A DNA stretch of 64,000 nt from Hordeum vulgare subsp. vulgare (taxonomy: Eukaryota; Streptophyta; Magnoliopsida; Poales; Poaceae). Below are positions 46,646 through 57,477 of this stretch, piece by piece; position 1 is the first letter of the stretch, and the number at the start of each line of letters is the position of its first letter. A program made the position numbers and the translations under genes. The stretch spans positions 231,979,084-232,043,083 of the forward strand of contig NC_058522.1 in assembly GCF_904849725.1 (NCBI RefSeq). Direction: 5' to 3'. Under the pieces are notes generated by a model. It was given only the letters and a program-made list of their open reading frames with translations. It made no database searches and was not told the origin of the DNA.

Positions 46646-46651
46646 ACTCTG

Positions 46652-47938
46652 CCGAAAAAGGGTTTCCCCCCGCTTTGTATTACAAAGCAACCAACCGATA
46701 CAGTCAACCACAGGTGCTGGGGCGGAAGCAGCACAATCACACCCAAAAGAAACGAAAGAGAAACAACAAGAGAAAAAAAATGCCGACAACGGCGGATCAA
46801 CGAAAACGAAGAAGCTTCACGACCACTGCGCCCACCGAAGATCTCCCACCAAGCTCCAAGGCTCCCAAGCACCGGTACCAATCAACACCTCCAAGAAGGA
46901 CCGCGACGATGACGACGCTGCTGCCAAGGGTTTCCCCCGGTACTTGACGAGGCAACAGGAAGGGTCGCCCCCGACAACCTCCAGGAAGGTCCGGCGGCAC
47001 CCACAAGTGTCGCCGTGTCGGTGTCGGACAGGCCGACAGGGGTCTCCCCCGATCCCAACCTTCACCTCGGATGCTCCAGAGCCTGCCACCAAAGCGACCA
47101 CCATCTTGCGCCAACGCGGTCATGAAGCCTCCACGCCGTCTCACCACGACACCATGAAGTGAGGCCTGCACAGCGGGGAATAGGAGCCGGGACTAGGGGC
47201 CACAACAACGTCGCCACGCGGGAGGGTACAACCTCCACCGTCGACGACGGCAGCCGACCGGGCTCAATAGCAGGAGCATACCAGGCCCGTGGGCCCACAG
47301 GCCCGTTCGGGCTCTCCACGCCCGTAAAGCTCCCGCCATCGTGCTGCAGCAGGCGCGCCTTCGGCGTCGCCACCCCCCGTCCGAGCTGCTCCTCCTCCTG
47401 ACCACACAATCGACGATGAAGCCACGCCGGGAGCCGGCCCGCTAGGACCCAGATGGGGCCCACAGGGCCTAGATCTGGGCCGGGGGCGCGCCACCGGCCA
47501 ACCTGCGTCCCCACGTCATCTCATCGCCAAGGGGCAACACCACCACCTCACGCGTCGCCGGCCACTGTTGTCGGGTCGCCGGAACGTCGTCGAGCCGAGG
47601 AGCACCGCCGTCGCCCCCATACCCCGGGCAAGTAGGCGCGGGCGGGGACAGGCAGTCCCGCCGCCGCCAACACCACCCGGCCAAACGCCGGGGGCAGCCG
47701 TCGACGGCGGCAGGAAGGGAAGGAGGAGGAGGGAGGCCGAAGAGTGGGGGAGCTCGTGCCGCCCTGGCCACCTCCCTGGAGGCAGCCCGGGGCAGATCCG
47801 GGAGGGGGAGGGGGAGGGGGCGGGGATGGCCGGCAGCGGGGGAGGCCGCCGACGGCGGCGGCGGCGGGGGGGGGGGGGGGAGGGAGGGAACCCTAGGAGT
47901 CGCGGGGGTCGCGGGGGGACAGTGGCCGGCCCCTGAAG
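46652..47938 (-). mobile_element. GC-rich retroposon (LINE-derived?), TSD TGACAACTCTG
   Basis: 1287 bp with 11-bp direct repeats TGACAACTCTG (46641-46651, 47939-47949). A variable TSD of this length fits target-primed reverse transcription. On the minus strand it starts with a GC-rich leader with a G/C run (47866-47880) and ends CTTTGTAATACAAAGCGGGGG...CCCTTTTTCGG, similar to 3' ends of grass L1-like elements. No poly-A, no RT, no endonuclease. Long Pro/Arg-rich ORFs inside (e.g. 47469-47993) are composition artefacts. A non-autonomous, internally deleted LINE is the best guess. Confidence 0.45.
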
Positions 47939-48089
47939 TGACAACTCTGGATCCTTTCACGACTACTAGAAACAAGAAATAAAAATCCAACAATATTCCT
48001 CCTATGGACTACTAGGATGGGTGGTAAAACGCTCACAATAAAGCAAATATCAATGTCTTACAAATTCGTACCACGCACGAGGAGGTGAC

Positions 48090-49608
48090 TGATACCTCTC
48101 CAACATATCTATATCTTTTGATTGTTCCATGCTGTTATATTATCATTCTTGGATGTTTTATGATCATTTTATAGCGACTTTATATCATTTTTTGGGACTA
48201 ATCTATTGACATAGTGCCTAGTGCGAGTTGCTATTTTTCGCTCTATTTTTGCTTTGCAGAAAATCCATATCATATGAGGTCCAAATGCCATGAAACTTTA
48301 TAGAGATTTATTTTGGACCAGAAGGAAACTTGGGAGCCAATATTAAGCAGCAGACGAGGCCCAAGGGGGCCATTAGACATCAGGGCATGCTAGAGGCCCT
48401 TGGCGCGGCATGGTGTCTAGTGGGGTCCTCGGGCGCCTCCTCCACCGCCTATGAGCTCTATCAATACCCCAATATTCAGAAAATCCTAGAGGAGTCGACG
48501 AAAAATTGTTTCAACGGCCACAAGTTCGACAGCCACGAAATCCAATCTAGAGCCCATTCCAGAGAGGAACACGATCACACAGGGGTCCAGCATCCTCATT
48601 GGTGCTCCTCCCATGATGCGTGAGTAGTTCATATCATACCTACGGGTCCGTAGGCAGTAACTAGATGGCTTTCTCTCTTGTTTTGTTTCTCAATACAATT
48701 GTATCCTTGAGAACCATATGATGTAACTCTTCATTTTCCGGTGTGTTTGTTGGGATCCAATGATTTGTGAGTTTATGATCATATTTATGAAAAATATTCA
48801 TGCTTGATTATTATAGCCTCGTATTTCTTCTCTGATATTTGGTTTTTGTCTGGCCAACTTGATCTTTTATCTTGCAATGGGAAGAGGTGCTTTCTGATGG
48901 CTTCGATCTTGCAGTGCTCAATCTCAGTGACAGAAAGAGTCATGACACGCATGTATTATTGCTATCAAGGATAAAATGATGGGGCCTATTCCTACATGAT
49001 AGATCTTGTCTACATCATGTCATCGTTCTTAAGGCATTAGTCTGTTTCTCCATGAACTCAATACACTAGATGCATGCTGGATAGTGGTCGATGTGTGGAG
49101 TAATAGAAGTACATGCAGGCAGAAGTCTGTCTACTTGTCTTGGACGTAATGCCGATATACATGATCATTGTCTTGAATATCATCATAATTATTTTCTCTT
49201 CTATCAATTGCCCAATAGTAATTTGTCTACCCATCGTTTGCTATTTCTCGAGAGAAGCCACTAGTGAAACTTACGGCCCTCGGGTATTATTCACATCATC
49301 TATTTGCAATCTCTACTTTTCTATTTGCGTTTCTATTTTATTTGTTTTTTTGGATCTATATTATCAAAAAACCCAAAAATACCTTGTTGCGCTCTACTTG
49401 CTATCACTGTTATTTGCATCTATCAATCTATCCTTACTTTACCCACGAGAGATTGACAACCCCTCCACGCGTTGGGTTGCAAGGATTTGCTATTTGTGTG
49501 CAGGTGTTGCTTACTGGATTGATGCCAAAGGGAGTACTTGTCGTCATTGTGCTACATCACCCTTTAAGCTTGGAGGGAAACCAACACATCAGCGAGGAGT
49601 AGCAAGAT
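48090..49608 (+). repeat. Athila-like 5' LTR
   Basis: About 1.5 kb starting TGATACCTCTCCAACATATC. It contains the family segment GAGAGAAGCCACTAGTGAAAC (49250-49270). The TATA position is decayed to TATCAATAC (about 48457). The exact 3' end is uncertain by a few bases because a clean CA is not seen before the PBS. Confidence 0.8.
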
Positions 49609-49611
49609 TTA

Positions 49612-49629
49612 TGGCGCCGTTGCCGGGGA
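49612..49629 (+). other. tRNA-Asp-type PBS
   Basis: TGGCGCCGTTGCCGGGGA, the classic PBS of Athila-type elements. Confidence 0.92.
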
Positions 49630-49803
49630 AGATCAAGTCAAGATCTATCAGGTTCCTACACACAAATGTCGTCTCCTTGCAATTATATTATTTCCCATTT
49701 TCCTCTCCCCCACTTCATAAAATTTTCCTTTTCATTTGCCTTCTTGTCGCTTATCATTTTCTTGCCGGATCTCTTGTTTGCTTGTGTTCCTGCTTGCGTA
49801 GTC

Positions 49804-50246
49804 ATGATGACTCAAGAAAACACTAAGTTGTGTGATTTTTCGAAGACCAATAATAATGATTTTAATAAGACTCCGATTGCTCCTCCCGACACTAGTGCAG
49901 AGTCTTATGATATTAATGTCGATTTGTTGAATCTTGTTATGAAACAGCAATTTTCCGGCACTCCTAATGAGGATGTCGCGTCCCGTATAAACACTTTTGT
50001 AGAATTGTGTGACATGCAAAAGAAGAAAGATGTGGACAATTATATTGTCAAGTTGAAATTATTTCCGTTCTCTCTACGTGATCATGCTAAAATTTGGCTT
50101 TCGTCTTCGCCACGAAATAGTATTGATTCTTGGAACAAGTGCAAAGATGCTTTTATCACAAAGTATTTTCCTCCTGTGAAAATTATTTCTCTTAGAAATC
50201 AGATTACAAATTTTAAACAACTTGAGCATGAGAATGTTTCTCAATC
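49804..50246 (+). pseudogene. Athila-like gag, 5' part before CACTA insertion
   Basis: The likely start is the ATG at 49804 or 49807 (MMTQENTKLCDFSKTNNNDF); the frame is open from 49666. The retrotransposon-gag core is visible: LVMKQQFSGTPNEDVASRIN, VKLKLFPFSLRDHAKIWLSS and KCKDAFITKYFPP. It stops at 50246, where the CACTA element inserts after the target ATC. Apart from this insertion the frame continues at 57481 without a shift. Confidence 0.8.
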
Positions 50247-50267
50247 CACTACTAGGGAAAACCCTAG

Positions 50268-50420
50268 AAGTAGCACTGGTTTTACCCTTAGTAGTAGCGC
50301 CAGGGCCAGCGCTACAGCTAACTCTTAGCAGTAGCGCTGGATTGAAAGCACTATTGGTATATACGTTAGCAGTAGCGCTGGAATAAGTAGAGCGCTACTG
50401 CTAAGCCAGCGCTACTACTA
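50268..50420. repeat. CACTA subterminal repeats, left
   Basis: About eight copies of AGTAGCGCTGG or its inverse GCCAGCGCTACT. Such subterminal arrays are binding sites for the CACTA DNA-binding protein in the studied families. Confidence 0.8.
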
Positions 50421-50552
50421 ATATTCCTGCTTTTAATATTTAATTCGCATTGTATTTATGTCCCCCCTACATATTTGTGCATGCTCTATACAGCGGTTTC
50501 ATCATATCATAATAAACATGCATAATTTGCATCACATCATACACCTAAAGTA

Positions 50553-50632
50553 CTGCTCCGTCCCAAAATTCTTGTCTTTAGATACATCCATTTCTAGACA
50601 AAGCTAAGACAAGAATTTTGGGACGGAGGGAG
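50553..50632. mobile_element. Stowaway MITE, TSD TA
   Basis: 80 bp: CTGCTCCGTCCCAAAATTCT...AGAATTTTGGGACGGAGGGAG, flanked by TA (50551-50552, 50633-50634). Typical Triticeae Stowaway TIR and target (Tc1/mariner-mobilised). Confidence 0.93.
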
Positions 50633-50639
50633 TATCATG

Positions 50640-51337
50640 TCATATAACTCATCATCATCTTACGTACTCATCTAACAACTCATCATCATCTTAATCATAT
50701 ACCAAGTTATCATATGATACACATAAAGTAAAACAGAGAAACATCATAATAGTTATCATATGCATGCATCCTAATCGATCATGTCAAGTTAATATAAACC
50801 AGAATAATTTGTCACTCATAAGACCTAGTCCTTGATCTTAGGTATAATGTCATAAAACATAATAACACCTATGTCTCCATGATGAAGCACAGAGATCCAA
50901 CGGTCTCCAACTTGTGGCTTCCGCTCCTTCTTTATTTCTCTCCATGCTTCAATTTGGAGCCTTTTTTATTTTGATTTGAGATTACTCGAGTATGGAGCAT
51001 TGAACTCAGCCCTGAGCGGGATTTTAATTTTCATTTGACCTTCTGGGTGCATCAACAGAGGCACTACATCATGTGGCAGTTGTTGTTGAAGAACATAATA
51101 ATAACCTAGTTAGCAATGTAATCAACATCATTTATGCAATAGTAGAGCGTTCTTAATTAGGAAACTCTTACCTAGTTAGGAATGTAATCAACACCATTTA
51201 TGCACTAGTGGCATGTAAAATGTATAATTTTGGTCAATTCCAAAATTATACGGGAAGGTATCCCTACAAACTAGAACACCAACAAGAAAGTAGAGAAGAA
51301 CATACTTCTCCTCCCATGTTAGATGTGATCCACACGT
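50640..51337. other. CACTA interior, left part
   Basis: AT-rich, with repeats of CATCATCATCTTA and CTAGTTAGSAATGTAATCAACA (51100-51200). No reading frame is supported. On the minus strand a short Lys-rich stretch near 50880-51080 could be an exon of a decayed gene, but I cannot identify it. Confidence 0.4.
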
Positions 51338-53157
51338 TGTTGGAAATATGCCCTAGAGGCAATAATAAATTAGTTATTATTATATTTATTTGTTCATGAT
51401 AATCGTTTATTATCCATGCTATAATTGTATTGATTGAAAACACAGTGCATGTGTGGATACATAGACAAAACACTGTCCCTAGTAAGCCTCTAGTTGACTA
51501 GCTCGTTGATCAAAGATGGTCAAGGTTTCCTGACCATAGGCAAGTGTTGTCACTTGATAACGGGATCACATCATTAGGAGAATCATGTGATGGACTAGAC
51601 CCAAACTAATAGACGTAGCATGTTGATCGTGTCATTTTGTTGCTACTGTTTTCTGCGTGTCAAGTATTTGTTCCTATGACCATGAGATCATATAACTCAC
51701 TGACACCGGAGGAATGCTTTGTGTGTATCAAACGTCGCAACGTAACTGGGTGACTATAAAGATGCTCTACAGGTATCTCCGAAGGTGTTCGTTGAGTTAG
51801 TATGGATCGAGACTCGGATTTGTCACTCCGTGTGACGGAGAGGTATCTCGGGGCCCACTCGGTAATACAACATCACACACAAGCCTTGCAAGCAATGTGA
51901 CTTAGTGTAAGTTGCGGGATCTTGTATTACGGAACGAGTAAAGAGACTTGCCGGTAAATGAGATTGAAATAGGTATGCGGATACTGACGATCGAATCTCG
52001 GGCAAGTAACATACCGAAGGACAAAGGGAATGACATACGGGATTATATGAATCCTTGGCACTGAGGTTCAAACGATAAGATCTTCGTAGAATATGTAGGA
52101 TCCAATATGGGCATCCAGGTCCCGCTATTGGATATTGTCCGAGGAGTCACTCGGGTCATGTCTACATAGTTCTCGAACCCATAGGGTCTGCACACTTAAG
52201 GTTCGACGTTGTTTTATGCGTATTTGAGTTATATGGTTGGTTACCGAATGTTGTTCGGAGTCCCGGATGAGATCACGGACGTCATGAGGGTTTCCAGAAT
52301 GGTCTGGAAACGAAGATTGATATATAGGATGACTTCATTTGGTTACCGGAAGGTTTTCGGGCATTACCGGTAATGTACCGGGAATGACGAATGGGTTCCG
52401 GATCTTCACCGGGAGGGGGGACCACCCACCCGGGAGGGCCCAAGGACCTTGGGGGTGGCGCACCAAGTAGGTGGGGTCAGCCGAAGGCTGTCTTGTGCAA
52501 GAGAAAGAAAAAACCAAAAGAAGAGAAAGAAAAAAAGGGGAAGGTGGGAAAAGAGAGAAGGACTCCATCTTCCAATCCTAGTTGGAATAGGATTGGAGGA
52601 GGACTCCTCCTCCCCTTAGTGGCGCAGCCCTTGGGGCTCCTTGAGCCTCAAGGCAAGCCTCCCCTCCCTCCTCCTATATATATGGAGCAATTAGGGCTGA
52701 TTTGAGACAACTTTTTCAAGGCAGCCCGACCACATACCTCCACGGTTTTACCTCTAGATTGCGTTTCTGCGGAGCTCGGGCGGAGCCCTGCTGAGATTAG
52801 ATCACCACCAACCTCCGGAGCGCCGTCACGCTGCCAGAGAACTCATCTACCTCTCCGTCTCTCTTGCTGGATCAAGAAGGCCGAGATCATCGTGGAGCTG
52901 TACGTGTGCTGAACGCGGAGGTGTCGTCCGTTCGGCACTAGATCGGAGCGGATCGTGGAAAGGATCGCAGGACGGTTCGCGGGGGGGATCGAGGGACGTG
53001 AGGACGTTCCACTACATCAACCGCGTTCACTAACACTTTTGCTGTGCGATCTACAAGGGTACGTAGATCAGAAATCCCCTCTCGTAAATGGACATCACCA
53101 TGATAGGTCTTCGTGCGCGTAGGAAAAAATTTGTTTCCCATGCGATGTTCCCCAATA
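51338..53157 (+). repeat. Angela 3 5' LTR
   Basis: 1820 bp, TGTTGGAAATATGCCC to GTTCCCCAATA (CA mutated to TA). TATA box at 52675-52683; GGACGGTTCG-type repeats near 52945-52995. Confidence 0.9.
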
Positions 53158-54439
53158 GTGGCATCATGAGCTAGGTTCATGCGTAGATGTAATCTCGAGT
53201 AGAACACAAAAGTTTTTGTGGGCGGTGATGTGCGTCTTGCTGCCCTCCTTAGTCTTTTCTTGATTCCGCGGTATTGTTGGATTGAAGCGGCTTGGACCGA
53301 CATTACTCGTACGCTTACGAGAGACTGGTTTCGTCGCTACGAGTAACTCCCTTGCTCGAAGATGACTGGCAAGTGTCGGTTTCTCCAACTTTAGTTGAAT
53401 CGGATTTGACCGAGGAGGTCCTTGGATGTGGTTAAATAGCAATTCATACATCTTCGTTGTGGTGTTTGCGTAAGTAAGATGCGATCCTACTAGATACCCA
53501 TGGTCACCACGTAAAACATGCAACAACAATTAGAGGACGTCTAACTTGTTTTTGCAGGGTATGCTTGTGATGTGATATGGCCAACGATGTGATGTGATAT
53601 ATTGGATGTATGAGATGATCATGTTGTAATAGTTAATATCGACTTGCACGTCGATGGTACGGCAACCGGCAGGAGCCATAGGGTTGTCTTTAAACTAACG
53701 TTTGTGCTTGCAGATACGTTTACTATAATGCTAGGACGTAGTTTTAGTAGTAATAGCATGAGTAGCACGACAACCCCGATGGCGACACGTTGATGGAGAT
53801 CATGGTGTGACGCCGGTGACAAGAAGATCGTGCCGGTGCTTTGGTGATGGAGATCAAGAAGCACATGATGATGGCCCTATCATGTCACTTATGAATTGCA
53901 TGTGATGTTAATCCTTTATGCACCTTATCTTGCTTAGAACGACGGTAGCATTATGAGGTGATCTCTCACTAAAATTTCAAGACGAAATTGTGTTCTCCCC
54001 GACTGTGCACCGTTGCGACAGTTCTTCGTTTCGAGACACCATGTGATGATCGGGTGTGATAGACTCAACGTTCAAATACAACGGGTGCAAAACAGTTGCA
54101 CACGCGGAACACTCGGGTTAAGCTTGACGAGCCTAGCATGTGCAGACATGGCCTCGGAACACATGAGACCGAAAGGTCGAGCATGAATCGTATAGTTGAT
54201 ATGATTAGCATAGAGATGCTTACCACTGAAACTATTCTCGACTCACGTGATGATCGGACTTGAGATAGTGGATTTGGATCATGTACCACTCAAATGACTA
54301 GAGAGATGTACTTTTTGAGTGGGAGTTCTTAAGTAATATGATTAATTGAACTAATTGTCATGAACATAGTCTAATGGTCTTTGCGAATTACGATGTAGCT
54401 TGCGCTATAGCCCTACTGTTTTTATATGTTCCTAGAGAA

Positions 54440-55030
54440 AATTTAGTTGAAAGTTGATAGTAGCAAACTTTGCAGACTGAGTCTATAAAACCGAGGATTG
54501 TCCTCGTTGCTGCGCAGAAGGCTTATGTCCTTAATGCACCACTCGGTGTGCTGCACCTCGAGCGTCGTCTGTAGATGCTGTGAACATCCGACGTACACGT
54601 TTCTGATGACTACACGATAGTTCAGTTCAAAATACTTAATGGCTTAGAAGCAAGGCGCCGAAGACGTTTTGAAACGTCACGGAACATGGGAGATGTTCTA
54701 AAGAGATGAAATTGTGATTTCATGCTTGTTCCCTTGTTAAGAGGTATGAGACCTTCGACAAGATTCTTTGTCCACGAAGTAAAGGAGAAAAGCTCAATCA
54801 TTGAGCGTGTGCTCAGATTATCTGAGTACGACAATCGCTTGAATCAAGTGGGAGTTGATCTTCCAGATAACATAGTGATGGTTCTCCAAAGTCACTGTCA
54901 CCAAGCTGTGAGAGCTTCGTGATGAACTATAACATGTCAAGGATAGATACAATGATCCTTGACCGATTCACGATGTTTGACACTCCGAGAGTAGAAATCA
55001 AGAAGGAGCATCAATAGTTGATGGTTAGTA
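54440..55030 (+). pseudogene. Angela 3 gag fragment
   Basis: Colinear with 22915-23530: ends at the gag segment equivalent to LLMVSK. Contains frames such as RGMRPSTRFFVHEVKEKSSI (54722-54922) but with many stops. Truncated at 55030 by the deletion to the 3' LTR. Confidence 0.7.
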
Positions 55031-55597
55031 AATCCTCCTCCCCTTAGTGGAGCAGCCCTTGGGGCTCCTTGAGCCTCAAGGCAAGCCCCCCCTCCCTCCT
55101 CCTATATATATGGAGCAATTAGGGCTGATTTGAGACAACTTTTTCAAGGCAGCCCGACCACATACCTCCACGGTTTTACCTCTAGATTGCGTTTCTGCGG
55201 AGCTCGGGCGGAGCCCTGTTGAGATTAGATCACCACCAACCTCCGGAGCGCCGTCACGCTGCCGGAGAACTCATCTACCTCTCCGTCTCTCTTGCTGGAT
55301 CTAGAAGGCCGAGATCATCGTCGAGCTGTACGTGTGCTGAACGCGGAGGTGCCGTCCGTTCGGCACTAGATCGGAGCGGATCGTGGGACGGATCGCGGGA
55401 CGGTTCGTGGGACGGTTCGCGAGGCGGATCGAGGGACGTGAGGACGTTCCACTACATCAACCGCGTTCACTAACGCTTCTGCTATGCTATCTACAAGGGT
55501 ACGTAGATCGGAAATCCCCTCTCGTAGATGGACATCACCATGATAGGTCTTCGTGCGCGTAGGAAATTTTTTCTTTCCCATGCGACGTTCCGCAACA
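55031..55597 (+). repeat. Angela 3 3' LTR, 5'-truncated
   Basis: 567 bp, beginning in U3 at the equivalent of 52604 and including the TATA box (about 55101-55110), short GGGACGGWTCG repeats (55377-55440) and the end GACGTTCCGCAACA. Confidence 0.9.
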
Positions 55598-55842
55598 CAT
55601 GTGTAGTGTGTCGTGTCAATTAATTTCCGTAATTCACTCGAAGAAACAAAATAAGTTGTAAATTATAATTTAACAAATTTAGTATATGGATGAATACCAA
55701 CTATTTCTAAATATAGAATGCAAATTACTTGACAAATATGGTTGAGGAACTCACATGGAGGTAAAACAGGAAGCATATCGACAACCACCCAAATGTCGAT
55801 GTTGCCTGGCATATTATCTTCAGGACGAAGATCAAAGGTTAT

Positions 55843-56169
55843 TTACATACCCTCCTGAAATCCATATGCCTTGCAAAGATCTTCCCAATTTGGGCACCCA
55901 AATTCTGTTCGAAAAACTGAATTAAATACTTTGATAATAAATGTGTGACCATGTATAGTCCTCACGTTAGCGCTCCTCGTCTCAATTCTCTTGTGGTCTT
56001 CGAAACCGAGCCTCTCCAACACATATCTTCTTGCATGGCAAGGGAGGAACATATCTCCATTCTCGTCAAGCTTCATGCTGAAGAACCTATCGTCTCGCAG
56101 GTGAGGCGTGTCGCACATACCCCGATAGTCCCCGCAATATTCACACTCCCAATATTCATCGTCAGACAT
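55843..56169 (-). pseudogene. B3-like protein ORF carried by the CACTA element
   Basis: 108-codon frame: an N-terminal double-Cys segment YWECEYCGDYRGMCDTPHLR (possible metal site), then DGDMFLPCHARRYVLE-like and FNSVFRTEFGCPNWEDLCKA, YGFQEGM. The pattern LP..., hydrophobic core, W..., then GF-x-EGM resembles the second half of a plant B3 DNA-binding domain. The frame is closed by TAA at 55840-55842. Past the stop the same frame reads TFDLRPEDNMPGNIDIWVVV, which would complete a B3-type C-terminal strand pair, so the stop is probably a point mutation. It lies on the opposite strand, 55598-57477 being the right part of the CACTA element. I infer DNA binding; a captured gene or a CACTA accessory gene are both possible. 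Confidence 0.45.
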
Positions 56170-56273
56170 TTCCTATTTTAATGTGGTAAATGTGTAAACA
56201 ACAACTGTGACACTATATCGAAAGAATTGAACATCCATATATAAACAGAAGCATGAATAATAAAAAGGAACTT

Positions 56274-56461
56274 ATGTTTTGCCGGAATGTTGATTCATTA
56301 CCCTTTCCGGTAATTCCCAAGCACTCCATATGTCCTAGTTTCTAGCACTAGTCATGACGAAATTCACAAAAAAATTTGGCATGACCTTTGCTAAATAGTG
56401 GACATATGGAGCGCCTGAAATTTGCCGGAACGGGAATGAATCAACATTCCGGCAAAACATA
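56274..56461. repeat. long inverted repeat (hairpin) in the CACTA element, flanked by TA
   Basis: Left arm TGTTTTGCCGGAATGTTGAT... (56276-56336) pairs with the right arm ...ATCAACATTCCGGCAAAACA (56400-56459). Arms are about 60 bp, loop about 65 bp. TA dinucleotides flank both sides, so it could be a TA-targeting MITE. A partial third copy (CATTCCGGCAAAACTTAGCA) follows at 56474. Confidence 0.8.
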
Positions 56462-57104
56462 GGCCACTCGGACATTCCGGCAAAACTTAGCACAACTTAG
56501 CAAGCAAAAGTGAGAAACTCACTACTGTTTTATGCATTAACACCAACAAAAGGATGATATTTGTAGGTTGGTGAAATTTGTATGTGCCCTTTTTCCTCTC
56601 CAAAGTTTAAATAAGTTGTTTGAAACCATTGGTTGTCTAATTCAAACCTAATGTGCCTACTTACATGAAATTTACAAACATGATTTTTTTCCTTCTTTCT
56701 AGTTAGCCCATCAAATGATCTTCAACAAACATATGTTGATTTTCTTATTGACATGCATCTCAAGATGACATCTTGAACCGATGGCCCTAAAATCAAAATG
56801 GCAGCAGCCTTGGGGTGCCTAGAACGGGAAGGAAGGGGCGGTGCCTGGAGGGGGGGTGGGGGCTTACCGGAGCGGGATGGGGAGGGGGCTTACCGGAGCG
56901 GGAGAGGGGAATGGGGCTTACCAGAGCGGGAGGGGAGGCGGGCGGTGGCGACGGCGAGGGAGACAACGGCGGTGACGACGACGGCGGCGAGGGAGGCGGT
57001 GGCAACGACGACGAGGGAGGCGGCCACGGCTTGAGATCGAGGAGAGAGGGGGTGGGGGAGTGGGGGAGAGTTAGGAAATTTTTAGGCACGGTGGGTGTTA
57101 ACTC

Positions 57105-57455
57105 AACACAGCAGTAGCGGTGTTTCCGGGGGAGCGCTACTGCTATTATACTTAGTAGTAGCGCTTTTACCAAGCCGGCACTGCTACTACAGCTACTTCG
57201 GTTACGTCGTTGGGCCCCTTTTAGAAGTAGCGCTGGATGCTATGATATTGACCTTAGCAGTAGCACATGATTAGGAACGACGCTGCTACTATAGCTACTG
57301 CGGGTGGCCTCGTTGGTCCCTGTTTATCAGTAGCGCAGATTATGAGGCCCGCGCTACTACTAAGGACATTAACAGTACCGTTGCGTTGTGTCCAGCGCTA
57401 CTGCTAAATAGCAGCAGCGCTTTCTACTTTCCAGCGCTACTAATAGGCTCCTGCC
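57105..57455. repeat. CACTA subterminal repeats, right
   Basis: About ten copies of AGTAGCGCTGG-like motifs in both orientations, interspersed with TGCTACTATAGCTAC-type variants. Mirrors the left array. Confidence 0.8.
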
Positions 57456-57477
57456 TATAAGGATTTTCCTAGTAGTG

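Larger units (their letters stand above)
44268..48089 (-). mobile_element. minus-strand gypsy fragment (gag and 3' LTR), retroposon inside
   Basis: On the minus strand: gag from about 48080 to 46000, further decayed sequence to about 44760, then an LTR whose 3' end TGCCACTATCA is at 44268. Its 5' LTR and gag start were removed by the Athila-like element starting at 48090, and pol is absent. The LTR end is CRM-related, but the gag differs from that at 29009, so this may be a related family. Confidence 0.5.
51338..55597 (+). mobile_element. Angela 3, internally deleted, inside the CACTA element
   Basis: 5' LTR 51338-53157, leader 53158-54440, start of gag to about 55030, then directly U3 sequence of the 3' LTR to 55597. 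The junction at about 55030 joins gag (TTGATGGTTAGTAAA) to LTR (TCCTCCTCCCCTTAG). Flanks CACGT (51333-51337) and CATGT (55598-55602) are a TSD with one transition. protease, integrase, RT and RNase H are gone. Confidence 0.88.
50247..57477 (+). mobile_element. CACTA transposon (Caspar-like), non-autonomous, TSD ATC
   Basis: Starts CACTACTAGGGAAAACCCTA and ends GGATTTTCCTAGTAGTG, with 3-bp duplications ATC at 50244-50246 and 57478-57480. Subterminal copies of an AGTAGCGCTGG motif in both orientations lie at 50268-50420 and 57105-57455. The 7231 bp includes 4260 bp of Angela 3; the CACTA part alone is about 3 kb and has no transposase (TNPA/TNP2), so it would depend on an autonomous relative. 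Confidence 0.92.

Noticed and set aside
47469..47993. 174-codon Pro/Arg-rich minus-strand ORF and overlapping ORFs on plus
   Set aside because: GC-rich low-complexity sequence is open in several frames at once; the ORF spans the retroposon boundary and TSD.
49612..49629. tRNA gene fragment
   Set aside because: It is only the 18-base primer-binding site after an LTR; no clover-leaf sequence around it.
50268..50420. Clustered AGTAGCGCTGG repeats as a satellite or CRISPR array
   Set aside because: Both orientations, irregular spacing and position next to a CACTA terminus identify them as transposon subterminal repeats.
56793..57173. Pro/Ser-rich 126-codon ORF
   Set aside because: Open in both strands because of GGGGAGG-type repeats; no domain; lies in CACTA subterminal DNA.
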